A DNA stretch of 15,943 bases from Synergistaceae bacterium (GCA_012513245.1 JAAZCN010000157.1:1-15943), one strand, 5' to 3'. Counted from the first letter of the stretch, positions 5,481 to 13,997 are shown. The notes: generated from the sequence alone by a model not told the origin. Made by a program: numbers and translations.

Positions 5481-7731
5481 TCACATTTTCTGCGGGCTCT
5501 GGAACTGTTTCTTCCTGATTTGTCTTCTCGGGCTTTTTCCATGAAATGAAGTCGCATTCAGGATATCTCGTACAGCCGTAAAACATCCTTCCCTTGACTT
5601 TTCCTTTGGAAGCACGCCTTCTGACCAGTTCGCCTTCGCCGCATTTGGGGCATTTGATCCCGGTCGTTCTGACAATGTTCCTTGTATATTTGCATTCGGG
5701 ATATCCTGAACAGGCGATAAATTCTCCAAATCTTCCGCTTTTAACAAGAAGATCTTTGCCGCATTCCGGACATGGTTCACCTACCAGCTCAGGTTCGGGC
5801 CTCATGCTCTCTGCATGTTCTGAGACATCGTCGAGTACCGGCTTGAAGCCTTTCCAGAATTCTCCGACTACTTTCCTCCACTGGAGTTCCCCATTCTCTA
5901 TCTGATCAAGTTCATCTTCCATCATAGCTGTGAAGTCTACGTTTATGAGGCTTGAGAAATGCTTTACAATGAAGGTATTTACAAGCCTGCCAAGTTTGGA
6001 AGGAATGAGTTTTTTGTCTTCTTCGCCCCGGTCTACATAATTCCTTACCGAGAGTGTATTGATTATCGCTGCGTAGGTGGAAGGCCTCCCTATACCCTTT
6101 TCTTCAAGCGCTTTGACGAGACCGGCTTCTGTATATCTTGAAGGCGGTTGGGTGAAGCGCTGATCTTTTATTATATTATCGATAAGAAGAGTCTCCCCTT
6201 CAATAGCCGGTTTCATCTCTGCGTCTTTGACTCCAAGGGGATAGACCTTTCCCCATCCGTCAAAAACGACGACTACGCCAGCCTGCTTGAGCGAGTAATC
6301 TCCGCTGACACATGTCAATGTCGTCCTTGCAATGATCGCAGGCGCCATCTGGCTCGCTATGAAACGCCCCCATATCAGTTCATAAAGTCTATATTGCTCA
6401 GGTGTAAGACAACTTTTTATAGATTCCGGAGTTATAGACGCGTCTGTCGCTCTTATAGCTTCATGTGCGTCCTGTGATCTGGCCTTTGAAGTATATGTAT
6501 TGAGATCTTTCGGCAAATATTTTTTACCGTAATTATCCAGGATGAATTTTTGGGACGATTCCACCGCATCAGGAGATATTCTCAAACTGTCGGTACGCAT
6601 GTATGTTATTAGTCCCACAGGTCCTCTTCCGGGTATGTCAACACCTTCGTAGAGAGATTGTGCGACCCGCATCGTCCTGCCGGGGGCAAAACCGCACCTT
6701 CTGGATGCCTCCTGTTGGAGCGTGCTGGTCTTGAATGGAGGCAAGGCAGACTTGGGATTCTCTTTTGTTTTGAATTCTTCTACCTTCAGATCTGATTTAT
6801 TTATCTCGTCTTCAACCTGAGCAGCCTCTTTTTCATTATGGACGGTGAACGGTTTGCCCTTAAATTTATCTGCCCGGAGCTTGTATTTTCTCTTTCCATC
6901 CGTGCTGCTGCCCTCAACATCTATAAGCCAATACTCTTCGGAAACAAACTTATCGATCTCGTCTTCGCGCTCACAGATTATCCTGAGCGCTACTGACTGA
7001 ACTCTTCCTGCAGAGAGACCGCGTTTTACTTTGTTCCATAGAAGGGGGCTGAGTTGATAGCCCACAAGCCTGTCAAGGACACGTCGAGCCTGTTGAGCGT
7101 CAACTTTATCTATGTCTATGGAGTCAGGTTCTTTTACAGCGTCAGTGACCCCATGCTCGGTTATCTCCTGCATCCTTATCCTGCATTCTGACTTCGGGTC
7201 TATCTCAAGGAGAGTTGCAAGGTGCCATGCGATCGCCTCTCCCTCACGGTCCGGGTCAGATGCGAGAAGTGTCCTGCTGCTGACCTTGGATGCCCCTTTG
7301 AGTCCGCGTATTAATTCTGCTTTGCCCCTGACCTGGATGTAGTCAGGCTCAAAATCGTTTTCAACATCAATAGCGATTCGACCCTTGGGAAGGTCTCTTA
7401 CATGTCCAACGCTTGCAAGGACCTTATAGCTATTTCCCAGTATCTTTTCCAACGTTTTGGCCTTTGCCGGAGATTCGACTACTACAAGGATCTTTCCTTC
7501 ATACTGTTTAAATTTCTGTTTTCCGCTCTCTTTGGAGGAAGACTTTTTCGATGCTGTTTTTTTAGCAGTTTTAGGAGATGTTTTCTTTTTTACAGCCTTG
7601 GCGCCGGCTTTACTCTTTTCATCCGGAGTTTTAGTGGTTTTCTTTTTTGCAGCTGATTTTGTGGGTTTAATTTTCACCTCAGCAGCTTCATCGATAATCT
7701 TTTTTTCTTTAGTCTTTTCAACAGTCGCCAT
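5461..7731 (-). CDS. topA: DNA topoisomerase I with lysine-rich N-terminal extension
   Basis: This 756-residue type IA topoisomerase relaxes negative supercoils. The Toprim domain starts near residue 80, with VVVESPAKAKTL (E86) and the acidic SDPDREGEAIAWH (D159, D161, E163). The strand-cleaving tyrosine is Y377 in GLITYMRTDS. Two C4 zinc-ribbon modules follow at roughly 660-735 (CPECG...CSGYPEC and CPKCG...CTRYPEC), then a short acidic tail. The first 79 residues precede the usual N terminus, are very rich in Lys with Ala, Ser and Thr, and resemble histone-H1-like tails. Such tails are known at the C terminus of actinobacterial TopA; an N-terminal one is less usual. The ATG at 7731 is supported by GAGAGGTG 6 nt upstream, and no better start trims the tail. 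It begins 14 bp after dprA. Confidence 0.97.
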   Translation of the reverse strand: MATVEKTKEKKIIDEAAEVKIKPTKSAAKKKTTKTPDEKSKAGAKAVKKKTSPKTAKKTASKKSSSKESGKQKFKQYEGKILVVVESPAKAKTLEKILGNSYKVLASVGHVRDLPKGRIAIDVENDFEPDYIQVRGKAELIRGLKGASKVSSRTLLASDPDREGEAIAWHLATLLEIDPKSECRIRMQEITEHGVTDAVKEPDSIDIDKVDAQQARRVLDRLVGYQLSPLLWNKVKRGLSAGRVQSVALRIICEREDEIDKFVSEEYWLIDVEGSSTDGKRKYKLRADKFKGKPFTVHNEKEAAQVEDEINKSDLKVEEFKTKENPKSALPPFKTSTLQQEASRRCGFAPGRTMRVAQSLYEGVDIPGRGPVGLITYMRTDSLRISPDAVESSQKFILDNYGKKYLPKDLNTYTSKARSQDAHEAIRATDASITPESIKSCLTPEQYRLYELIWGRFIASQMAPAIIARTTLTCVSGDYSLKQAGVVVVFDGWGKVYPLGVKDAEMKPAIEGETLLIDNIIKDQRFTQPPSRYTEAGLVKALEEKGIGRPSTYAAIINTLSVRNYVDRGEEDKKLIPSKLGRLVNTFIVKHFSSLINVDFTAMMEDELDQIENGELQWRKVVGEFWKGFKPVLDDVSEHAESMRPEPELVGEPCPECGKDLLVKSGRFGEFIACSGYPECKYTRNIVRTTGIKCPKCGEGELVRRRASKGKVKGRMFYGCTRYPECDFISWKKPEKTNQEETVPEPAENVNVDTDV

Positions 7732-7745
7732 TTTTTACACCTCTC

Positions 7746-8849
7746 TCAAACATTTACACCATACCGACCTGAGCCCGAAGAACAAATTATTCCTTTTGCA
7801 GACAAAATTGCAATTGTTTTTAAAATGTCGGCGGCGCTCATTTTAACCTCAAGAGCGATGTTGTCAACCGTCTGCCCTCCGCTGCGCCTTAAAACCTTCA
7901 ATATTTCTTCTTCTTCAGGTGAAAGATAGAGGTCAGGAACCGGGTCGGACTTAGGGTCATTATTAGAAAAAATTGCAGAGGTGCTTGTATTTGTCTCAAA
8001 AAAATCCTTCAGGTCTATGAGGGGATAGGCTCCATCAAAAATAAGTTTGTTGCTTCCGTATGCCGATCCCTCATCTATCCTTCCGGGAACTGCCCATACT
8101 TCTCGCCCAAGTTCTGCCGCAAACCCTGCCGTTATCATAGCTCCGCTTTTTAGAGGTGCTTCGACAACTATTAATTTTGAAGAAAGTGCTGCCACTATCC
8201 TGTTTCTCCTTGGGAAATGCCAGGGTTCCCCCTGGGTGCCGATCGGTAATTCTGATATGAGCGCCCCGCACTCACTGATATCTCTAAAGAGGTTTGCGTT
8301 TGACTGGGGGAAATATATATCCGGCCCCGTACCAAATACTGCAAATGTCTTTCCTCCTGAGATGCAGGCTCCCTGATGGGCGTTCCCGTCGATCCCGGAA
8401 GCTCCTCCGCTTATGAGAGCGATCCCGGCAGAAGAACAGTATTCGCCGATCCGCTGTGCCATTCTTCTTCCGTATGTGCTTGCCCTTCTTGTACCTACTA
8501 CCCCAATACACTTATGAGGAACCTTTTTTTCGCTTCCATGCCAGTAAAGCAAGAGAGGAGGGTCTTTAAGGTCTTTAAGTTTTGCAGGATAATCTTTGTC
8601 TTCTATGCCGATGGCCCTTATGTCCAGTTTTAAACATTTTTCCATTTCAACTTCAGACCATCTGTTATCTGTTTTTGTTTTAATAGCAAGAATTGTCCTC
8701 TCTGTGATGCCAAGCTCAGTAAAAAGTTTTGTGTTGCATTTCCAAAGCTCCTCCTGCGAGAGCTGTCCTCTTTTAATAGCAAACCACAGCTTTCTTCCCT
8801 GGCCCTCAAGGCTGTTAAGTAGAAGAAGCGTCTTTAAACTTTCATCCAA
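7746..8849 (-). CDS. dprA: DNA processing protein DprA (Smf)
   Basis: This 367-residue protein binds incoming single-stranded DNA and loads RecA during transformation. Its order is an N-terminal SAM-like helical region (about 1-70), the Rossmann-fold DprA core, and a C-terminal winged-helix DML1 domain (about 309-367). Core signatures are GVVGTRRAS (116-124), ISGGASGIDGNAH (146-158), FPRRNRIVAALS (212-223), VVEAPLKSGAMITA (228-241) and AVPGRID. The start is TTG at 8849, with AAGGAG about 10 nt upstream. The nearby ATG at 8845 is in the comM frame. It overlaps the end of comM by 16 nt. Adjacency to comM hints at retained DNA-uptake functions, although the type IV pilus/ComEC genes are not in this window. 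Confidence 0.95.
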   Translation of the reverse strand: MDESLKTLLLLNSLEGQGRKLWFAIKRGQLSQEELWKCNTKLFTELGITERTILAIKTKTDNRWSEVEMEKCLKLDIRAIGIEDKDYPAKLKDLKDPPLLLYWHGSEKKVPHKCIGVVGTRRASTYGRRMAQRIGEYCSSAGIALISGGASGIDGNAHQGACISGGKTFAVFGTGPDIYFPQSNANLFRDISECGALISELPIGTQGEPWHFPRRNRIVAALSSKLIVVEAPLKSGAMITAGFAAELGREVWAVPGRIDEGSAYGSNKLIFDGAYPLIDLKDFFETNTSTSAIFSNNDPKSDPVPDLYLSPEEEEILKVLRRSGGQTVDNIALEVKMSAADILKTIAILSAKGIICSSGSGRYGVNV

Positions 8850-10348
8850 GAGAGAGCTTCTCCTTCCCTGTAGCTCAACGCCTCTGCCACATGTTCAAGC
8901 TTTATCTCTTCTGATGCGGAGAGATCGGCTATTGTCCTGGACACCTTGAGGACTCTGGAAAGCCCCCTTCCGGAGAGCCTTACACGGTTCAGCGCCTGCA
9001 GCAAAAAACTTTTTACCTCCGGGGTCAGAATTATATTTCTTCGAAGCACTTTCTCGGGGATCTCTGAATTTGATCCTATTCCATATTTGGACCATCTCTT
9101 TATCTGGATCTCCCGTGCCGCTCTCACTCTTTCGGCGACTTCAGCGCTGCTCTCGCCGCACTTTCCCTCCAGGGAGACAAGTTCTTCCGGCAGAAGCCTG
9201 GGAATGGAAATATGAAGGTCTATCCTGTCCAGAATGGGGCCCGACAGACGCCTTCTGTATCTGTCAAGAGCCGAAGGTGAACAGGTACAGCGTTCGACGG
9301 GATCTCCCGCAAATCCGCAGGGACATGGATTACAAGCTGCTATCATGAGAACTTTTGCCGGATATACGACGCTGCCCGAAGCCCGGCTTACAGTTATCTG
9401 TCCATCCTCGAGCGGCTGTCTGAGAGCCTCAAGGACATCTCTTGTAAACTCCGGGAATTCGTCAAGAAAGAGAACTCCCCTCGATGCCAGGCTTATCTCG
9501 CCGGGCCTGAGTGTCGCCCCTCCGCCGCATATAGCAACAGCGCTTGCAGTATGGTGCACAGATCTAAAGGGTCTCTCTCTGACAGCTGAGGCAGAATTGC
9601 CGACGGTGCTTCTCAAAAGAAGCACCTCCATAAGTTCCTCATATGAAAGAGGCGGAAGTATCCCTTTAAGTGCCCTCGCAAGAAGCGTCTTCCCCGAACC
9701 CGGAGATCCGACCAGCAGAAGGTTGTGATGCCCTGCCGCGGCTATCTCAAGCGCTCTTTTAGCAGCAAACTGTCCTTTTATATCCGAAAAGTCCGGATCT
9801 GCCTGGGGAGGGGCATAATCGGCCTCGCAGTAATCAACAGGAGCAAGTTCGAGATCCCCCCTGAAATGCGCAAAAAGATCCCCAAGTGATTTCACCCTCC
9901 ATGCAGAGACTCCCTCGACCAGACTGACCTCTGCAGCATTTTCTTCCGGCAGGTAGAGGTCCCATCCCTTTTCACGGGCTAAAAAAGCTGCGGGCACAGC
10001 GCCTCTCACTTTTCTGAGCCTTCCGTCGAGTGCAAGTTCGCCTATAAAGAGGGATGGTCTTTTCACTTTGACCCCGCCCTGTACACAGGCTATAGCCACT
10101 GCTATAGCAAGGTCCAGAAGCGCTCCTTCTTTAGGCACGTCCGCCGGTGCAAGGTTGATCGCGACCCTCCCCCGAAGCGTTATTCCAATGCTTCTGAGAG
10201 CAGCCCTTACTCTCTCCCTGGCCTCTCTGACGGCAGCATCGGGAAGACCAACAACTGATATGTTAAAAAGTCCGCCGGTTATCTCTACTTCTACCTCTAC
10301 CGGGACTGCCTTGACTCCACGCAATGTTATACCTGAGACAGAGTTCAT
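8834..10348 (-). CDS. comM: YifB/ComM family Mg-chelatase-like AAA+ ATPase
   Basis: This 504-residue protein belongs to the YifB/ComM family. In proteobacteria ComM is a branch-migration helicase that helps integrate transforming DNA. An N-terminal Lon-protease-like ChlI domain covers about residues 5-165. The AAA+ core has Walker A GSPGSGKT (214-221) and Walker B GVLFLDEFPE (291-300). A cysteine-rich segment CNPCPCG...CTC (339-356) could bind metal, and a Mg-chelatase C-terminal helical domain (about 450-500) has SGRGLSRVLKVSRTIADL. Length is typical. The ATG at 10348 overlaps the yraN stop as ATGA, with GGAGG 9 nt upstream. The pairing comM-dprA fits a recombination role. The protein looks intact. 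Confidence 0.95.
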   Translation of the reverse strand: MNSVSGITLRGVKAVPVEVEVEITGGLFNISVVGLPDAAVREARERVRAALRSIGITLRGRVAINLAPADVPKEGALLDLAIAVAIACVQGGVKVKRPSLFIGELALDGRLRKVRGAVPAAFLAREKGWDLYLPEENAAEVSLVEGVSAWRVKSLGDLFAHFRGDLELAPVDYCEADYAPPQADPDFSDIKGQFAAKRALEIAAAGHHNLLLVGSPGSGKTLLARALKGILPPLSYEELMEVLLLRSTVGNSASAVRERPFRSVHHTASAVAICGGGATLRPGEISLASRGVLFLDEFPEFTRDVLEALRQPLEDGQITVSRASGSVVYPAKVLMIAACNPCPCGFAGDPVERCTCSPSALDRYRRRLSGPILDRIDLHISIPRLLPEELVSLEGKCGESSAEVAERVRAAREIQIKRWSKYGIGSNSEIPEKVLRRNIILTPEVKSFLLQALNRVRLSGRGLSRVLKVSRTIADLSASEEIKLEHVAEALSYREGEALSWMKV

Positions 10349-10809
10349 AATATTCCCTCCGTGATATCTTTGATGTGTTCTATAGAGGGCCCGCTGCCCT
10401 CTTTAAGCGTGATCGCAATGAGATCTATGCGCCAAAATCCTGTGTATTTTCTGTTTTCTGTCCATATCCTGGCTGCTATTTTAAGTTTTCTTATCTTTTC
10501 GGGCCCTACGGTACATTCAGGCGGCATTACCCAGCCAAAGCTCCTGGTCCTGACCTCGACAAAGACGATTTCATCGCCATCAGATGCAATGATATCTATC
10601 TCGCCATGCCTGCAGCTCACATTTTTCGCTATGATCCTGTATCCGATTTGGGTGAGGAACTCTGCCGCTTTTTCTTCACCATATTTTCCTGTCTGAAGGT
10701 GAAGCGGAAGTGTTTTGGAAGGGTCGGTCTGATCTTTTCCGGAAGATTTTTGAATGGGGACTTTATTTCTTTCTTTAAGTGAGCGTTTCAGAGCCCTTTC
10801 AAGGCTCAT
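10345..10809 (-). CDS. yraN: UPF0102 family endonuclease-like protein YraN
   Basis: This 154-residue member of UPF0102 has a predicted restriction-endonuclease-like fold; the cellular role is unproven. The motif set is G-x-x-GEEKAAEFL (41-52), GEIDIIA (69-75) and FVEVRTRS (83-90). D72 and E85 fit the PD-(D/E)xK pattern, with Arg at the lysine position as in several relatives. A basic, polar N-terminal stretch of about 40 residues precedes the usual domain start, and I see no internal start codon to trim it. The ATG at 10809 overlaps the rnhB stop as ATGA, with GAGGG about 10 nt upstream. Neighbouring rnhB and comM fit a nucleic-acid-processing context. Confidence 0.92.
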   Translation of the reverse strand: MSLERALKRSLKERNKVPIQKSSGKDQTDPSKTLPLHLQTGKYGEEKAAEFLTQIGYRIIAKNVSCRHGEIDIIASDGDEIVFVEVRTRSFGWVMPPECTVGPEKIRKLKIAARIWTENRKYTGFWRIDLIAITLKEGSGPSIEHIKDITEGIL

Positions 10810-11420
10810 AACGTCGTTTCCCTCGAGACTCCCTTAAAAGAGACTCTGTGGATCGGAGAGGGGCCTATTTCCATCAGGATCCTTCTGTGTTGTGCCGATG
10901 GGTATCCCTTGTGGGCGCAGAACCCGTATTCAGGGTAAACTTTGTCCATGGTGAACATTATCCTGTCCCTCAAAACCTTTGCTACGACCGATGCGGCAGC
11001 AATTGCAGGCACCTTGTCGTCTCCTTTGACCACACATCTCTGGTATATTCCGAGTCCCGGAATGTATGTGCAGCCGTCGACCAATACTATATCCGGCTCT
11101 GATCCCAGCCGTTCTACAGATCTTTTCATGCACCAGAGTGATGCCTGAAGGATGTTTATCCTGTCTATCTTATAGGGTGACGCGGCCTGTGCTCTCCACT
11201 TTACTTCGCACTCGCAAATCTGGTAGAAAAGAGTCTCTCTCCTTGATGGTGAGAGTTTTTTTGAATCTTTAAGTCCTTTTGAAAGAAGATATTTTCTCTG
11301 TTCATTCGTAAGAATAACAGCCGCGGCTACGACAGGTCCGGCAAGCGGACCTCTCCCTGCTTCATCAGTTCCTGCGGCAACCATCCTATCATTTCCGGGC
11401 ATTACTTGATGCTTTCCCAT
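10806..11420 (-). CDS. rnhB: ribonuclease HII
   Basis: This 204-residue enzyme cleaves RNA in RNA-DNA hybrids and removes single ribonucleotides from DNA. The four catalytic carboxylates are visible: D19 and E20 in GTDEAGRGPLAGPVVAAAV, D115 in VLVDG, and D152 in KVLRDR. LKDSKKLS (50-57), GDDKVPAIAAASVVAKV and YGFCAHKGY are further hallmarks. The ATG at 11420 overlaps the end of rbgA by 19 nt. An in-frame ATG at 11402 forms a TAATG junction with the rbgA stop and would shorten the protein by six residues without touching the domain. I keep the longer start because GGTGA lies 9 nt upstream, but this is not decisive. Confidence 0.96.
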   Translation of the reverse strand: MGKHQVMPGNDRMVAAGTDEAGRGPLAGPVVAAAVILTNEQRKYLLSKGLKDSKKLSPSRRETLFYQICECEVKWRAQAASPYKIDRINILQASLWCMKRSVERLGSEPDIVLVDGCTYIPGLGIYQRCVVKGDDKVPAIAAASVVAKVLRDRIMFTMDKVYPEYGFCAHKGYPSAQHRRILMEIGPSPIHRVSFKGVSRETTL

Positions 11421-12238
11421 AGTGGTGGATCACCGGGTTTTTCAAGGCTCATCCTGCCAAGTTTTCCGAAGGCAAACGCGTCTATAAAGACCCTGCCTGT
11501 GCTTTCCATGTCAACAAGACCACCCGGCAGCAGTTTGCCAAGCCTTTTGCCTACAGATCCAAGTATCTCGGCGGAAGTTCCTTCGGGTTTGATTCCCCAG
11601 GCGGACTCAACGCCCTGCCAGAGGTCCTTTGTGATCATGAATGATATGCATTCTTTTGCATGTTCTTCCCAGCTGCCTATTACCTGGCCTCTTGTGGAAC
11701 CTATCCATGAAATGATCCGGTGGGCCCTTGCATCGCTGTGCGGATCCAGTATTCCCGGAGAATCAACAAGAAGGAACCCCTCTCCCCTGAACCAAGAGAC
11801 TCCCTTGGTTATTCCGGGTATGCCCCCTACAGGAGCAGCTTTCCTTCCCACCAGCTGATTGATAAGCATAGATTTTCCAACGTTTGGGATACCGACCACA
11901 GCCATCCTGAGATCACGGTAGGCCGGTTTCTTTTCCTTCAGTTCTTTTCGTATCTGGCTGAGCCCTCCCTTGCGAAGGTCGAGCGGCCACGCCGGGAGGT
12001 TTTTAGATTTCAAGTGTTCTGTCCACATTTTAGTAATTTTTGGCTCAGCGAGGTCCGCTTTTGAGAGGATCGTCCATATCTTTATTTTTGGGGCAAATAT
12101 GTGAAGGAGAGGGGAAGAAGAGAGGCTCGGCGCCCTGGCGTCCCGAACCTCCAGAATAAGGTCAATATTGCCTGCAAGCGCCTCAAGCTGGCGTTTGCCT
12201 TTTGCCATATGTCCCGGGAACCATACAGTACGACCCAT
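11402..12238 (-). CDS. rbgA: ribosome biogenesis GTPase RbgA (YlqF)
   Basis: This 278-residue circularly permuted GTPase acts in late assembly of the 50S subunit. It opens with the diagnostic WFPGHMAKGKRQL. The permuted motif order is visible: the G4-like SKAD (59-62), then G1 GIPNVGKS (116-123), a G2 region PGITKGVSWF (141-150), and G3 DSPG (159-162). The first G4 residue is Ser instead of the usual Asn. A C-terminal helical ANTAR-like domain that contacts rRNA follows. It begins directly after the lepB stop (TAA then ATG, no gap) and overlaps rnhB. The pairing rbgA-rnhB is conserved in Bacillota. Confidence 0.96.
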   Translation of the reverse strand: MGRTVWFPGHMAKGKRQLEALAGNIDLILEVRDARAPSLSSSPLLHIFAPKIKIWTILSKADLAEPKITKMWTEHLKSKNLPAWPLDLRKGGLSQIRKELKEKKPAYRDLRMAVVGIPNVGKSMLINQLVGRKAAPVGGIPGITKGVSWFRGEGFLLVDSPGILDPHSDARAHRIISWIGSTRGQVIGSWEEHAKECISFMITKDLWQGVESAWGIKPEGTSAEILGSVGKRLGKLLPGGLVDMESTGRVFIDAFAFGKLGRMSLEKPGDPPLWESIK

Positions 12239-12754
12239 TTATTCTATCAGACCTATCCGGGTTAGCGGCCAATACCTGAAAACTGCCGGACCTCGGAAGA
12301 AGTTCCTCGGGACAAATCCCCAAAACCTGCCATCCTGTGAGTTGGGCCTGTTGTCGCCCAAACAGAAATAGCTTTTCTCCGGCACTGTTTCCGGAGACAT
12401 GTCAAAAGTGTCTTTATTCTTCACGTATGGCTCAAATACTTCCTTGTCGTTTACATATACCGTGCCATTTCTTATCTCTGCCTTATCTCCGGGAAGAGCG
12501 ATAATGCGCTTTACGAAATCCCGTCTTGGATCTACAGGGTACTTGAATACAGCTATCTGCCCTCTCTTTGGCTCAACTTTGGGCAGGGCATACCAGAATT
12601 TAAGTACAAGCACACGATCCCCAACTTCAAGAGTGGGTATCATAGATCCGCTTGGGATCCAGAAAGCTTGTATAACAAAGGTCCTTAGGATAAGAGCAAG
12701 TACAAGCGCCCAGAAAACAGTCTCTATCGTTTCACGCCACCATGGTTTAGGCAT
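12239..12754 (-). CDS. lepB: signal peptidase I
   Basis: This membrane-bound serine protease removes signal peptides from exported proteins. With this start it has 171 residues: a short cytoplasmic MPKPWWRETIE, one membrane helix (about 12-29), and the extracytoplasmic catalytic domain. Catalytic residues in the longer numbering are S63 in PSGSMIPTL and K108 in DFVKRIIALPGD; GDNRPNSQDGRFWGFV is the conserved box E region. The frame is open to an ATG at 12832 (197 residues), which would add a second hydrophobic segment. I prefer 12754 because GGAGG lies 10 nt upstream, N-in single-span topology puts the active site outside, and the 12832 ATG has no ribosome binding site. The longer form abuts dapF by 1 bp, so it remains possible. 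Confidence 0.92.
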   Translation of the reverse strand: MPKPWWRETIETVFWALVLALILRTFVIQAFWIPSGSMIPTLEVGDRVLVLKFWYALPKVEPKRGQIAVFKYPVDPRRDFVKRIIALPGDKAEIRNGTVYVNDKEVFEPYVKNKDTFDMSPETVPEKSYFCLGDNRPNSQDGRFWGFVPRNFFRGPAVFRYWPLTRIGLIE

Positions 12755-12800
12755 AACATTGATTCCTCCAATATATATTAGAAAAAGGACAAGCAGTGAA

Positions 12801-12829
12801 ACTAGACTGATGGCTCTTTTTCCGGTCAA
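12801..12829 (-). promoter_or_regulatory. possible promoter in the lepB leader
   Basis: TTGACC (12829-12824), a 17-bp spacer, then TCTAGT (12806-12801) on the minus strand, matching 5 and 4 of 6. If active it would give an internal start for lepB onward and supports treating 12755-12832 as leader. The -10 is weak. Confidence 0.25.
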
Positions 12830-12833
12830 CATT

Positions 12834-13679
12834 TTAATTATACTGATCTAACGCTTCTTCCGACGCCTCTATCTCCGCTATATATGACGCACCGCCCTCA
12901 AGCTCGGGCAGCAGTTTACCTGAAGGTCCAAACACCAGAGATACCCTGTTGAGCCCTCCCGGATTATATACATCCACAACAGGACCTGTAAGACCGGCAC
13001 TGAACGCAGCTATAGCGCTTGCAATGGAACCTGTCCCGCATGAAAGGGTGAGGTCTTCCACCCCTCTCTCGTATGTAAGGACGTCGAGACCTGTTTCATA
13101 TGCTTCCTTTGGTGATACAAAATTTATATTTGCCCCTTCCGGGAAAAGATCTCTCCTTAAACGTATCGCCCTGCCGATCTTCCTGTATAGATCTTCAGTG
13201 TCAAGACGGTTCTTTTCAAAGATCACTGCATGGGGAACACCGACTGTTAAAAAGGTATAGCTGAAATCATATCCTTCAACAGAGGCGGGGACATCTTGGA
13301 CAAGGTTCGAAATATCAACGGGAGAAAGTCTGAGAGTCGCTCTTGTGCCCTTTACGCCCGCATCCACCCTGCCATCCAGAGTTTCAAATGCCATCTCCGG
13401 TTTATTTACTATGCCTTTAATAAATGCATATCTTGCGACACATCTTGCTCCGTTTCCGCACATCTCACCCTCTGTTCCGTCACGGTTGAATAGTCTCATT
13501 TTGAAATCATAAATATCTGACGGTTCCACCACAAGGATGCCGTCAGCACCTAAGGACTCCCTTCTTCTGCAAAGAGCCTTGGTATATCCGGAAAGAGTTT
13601 CACCGCTGTATTTCAAGTCCATATTATTTATCACGAGGAAATCGTTTCCGTTGCCGTTCATTTTTGTGCACAGGATCAT
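12834..13679 (-). CDS. dapF: diaminopimelate epimerase
   Basis: This 281-residue PLP-independent racemase converts LL- to meso-diaminopimelate for lysine and peptidoglycan synthesis. The two catalytic cysteines are C74 in EMCGNGARC and C214 in LSCGTGS. NGNGNDFLVI at the N terminus (8-17) and the PHAVIF and EGANINFV segments are typical. The two-fold pseudo-symmetric layout and length are normal. It is the first gene of the long minus-strand run. Its ATG at 13679 has only a moderate Shine-Dalgarno (GAAGGG, about 11 nt upstream). It points to a diaminopimelate-type cell wall. Confidence 0.97.
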   Translation of the reverse strand: MILCTKMNGNGNDFLVINNMDLKYSGETLSGYTKALCRRRESLGADGILVVEPSDIYDFKMRLFNRDGTEGEMCGNGARCVARYAFIKGIVNKPEMAFETLDGRVDAGVKGTRATLRLSPVDISNLVQDVPASVEGYDFSYTFLTVGVPHAVIFEKNRLDTEDLYRKIGRAIRLRRDLFPEGANINFVSPKEAYETGLDVLTYERGVEDLTLSCGTGSIASAIAAFSAGLTGPVVDVYNPGGLNRVSLVFGPSGKLLPELEGGASYIAEIEASEEALDQYN

Positions 13680-13684
13680 CAGTC

Positions 13685-13712
13685 ATTCGACCCTTCGTTA
13701 AGGTTTTGTCAA
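13685..13712 (-). promoter_or_regulatory. candidate dapF operon promoter
   Basis: A perfect TTGACA (13712-13707) lies 16 bp before TCGAAT (13690-13685), a 4/6 match. Only 5 nt separate the -10 from the dapF ATG, so a start here would give a nearly leaderless mRNA. Another TAAAAT lies at 13726-13721 without a -35. The true promoter is uncertain. Confidence 0.3.
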
Positions 13713-13838
13713 CGGCAACTATTTTACACCCAATGCACTGACTTGTGGGAGCAGCATCCGGCACGGCATCCTATCAAGGTCTCCCCGTTTAGCCGGTATC
13801 AATAAAAAACGGCCCATCATAGGCAATTCCGGTGTCAT

Positions 13839-13860
13839 ACGGTAGCAATACGGTGGCAAT
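13839..13860. repeat. two 11-bp tandem copies upstream of tRNA-Val
   Basis: ACGGTAGCAAT and ACGGTGGCAAT stand head to tail with one difference, ending 14 bp before the -35 of the tRNA-Val promoter. The rest of the 13680-13922 spacer holds the two divergent promoters and no gene I can support. Confidence 0.5.
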
Positions 13861-13874
13861 ATCTGACGCGGAAC

Positions 13875-13903
13875 TTGAAATATTAGCACCAAACAAGTAT
13901 AAT
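13875..13903 (+). promoter_or_regulatory. strong promoter of tRNA-Val
   Basis: TTGAAA (13875-13880), an ideal 17-bp spacer, and a perfect TATAAT (13898-13903). The predicted start is near 13910, about 13 nt before the mature tRNA. This is the best sigma-70 type promoter in the window. Confidence 0.85.
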
Positions 13904-13922
13904 TCCATCCGATGCACAAAGC

Positions 13923-13997
13923 GGGCGATTAACTCAGCGGTAGAGTGTCACCTTCACACGGTGGAAGTCGTTGGTTCGAACCCAATATCGCCCACCA
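13923..13997 (+). tRNA. tRNA-Val(CAC)
   Basis: A 75-nt cloverleaf with perfect acceptor arms GGGCGAT/ATCGCCC, D stem ACTC/GAGT, anticodon stem TCACC/GGTGG around the loop TTCACAC (U33, anticodon CAC, A37), T arm GTTGG-TTCGAAC-CCAAT, and an encoded CCA. It reads GUG codons. It stands alone between its own promoter and terminator and borders the accessory-looking segment to the right. Confidence 0.95.

Noticed and set aside
5481..5780. 99-codon minus-strand frame inside topA
   Set aside because: Out-of-frame shadow of the zinc-ribbon region of TopA, where the topA frame has clear motifs.
13719..13919. 66-codon minus-strand frame between dapF and tRNA-Val
   Set aside because: Covers the tRNA promoter and tandem repeats; composition is not protein-like and no family is recognised.
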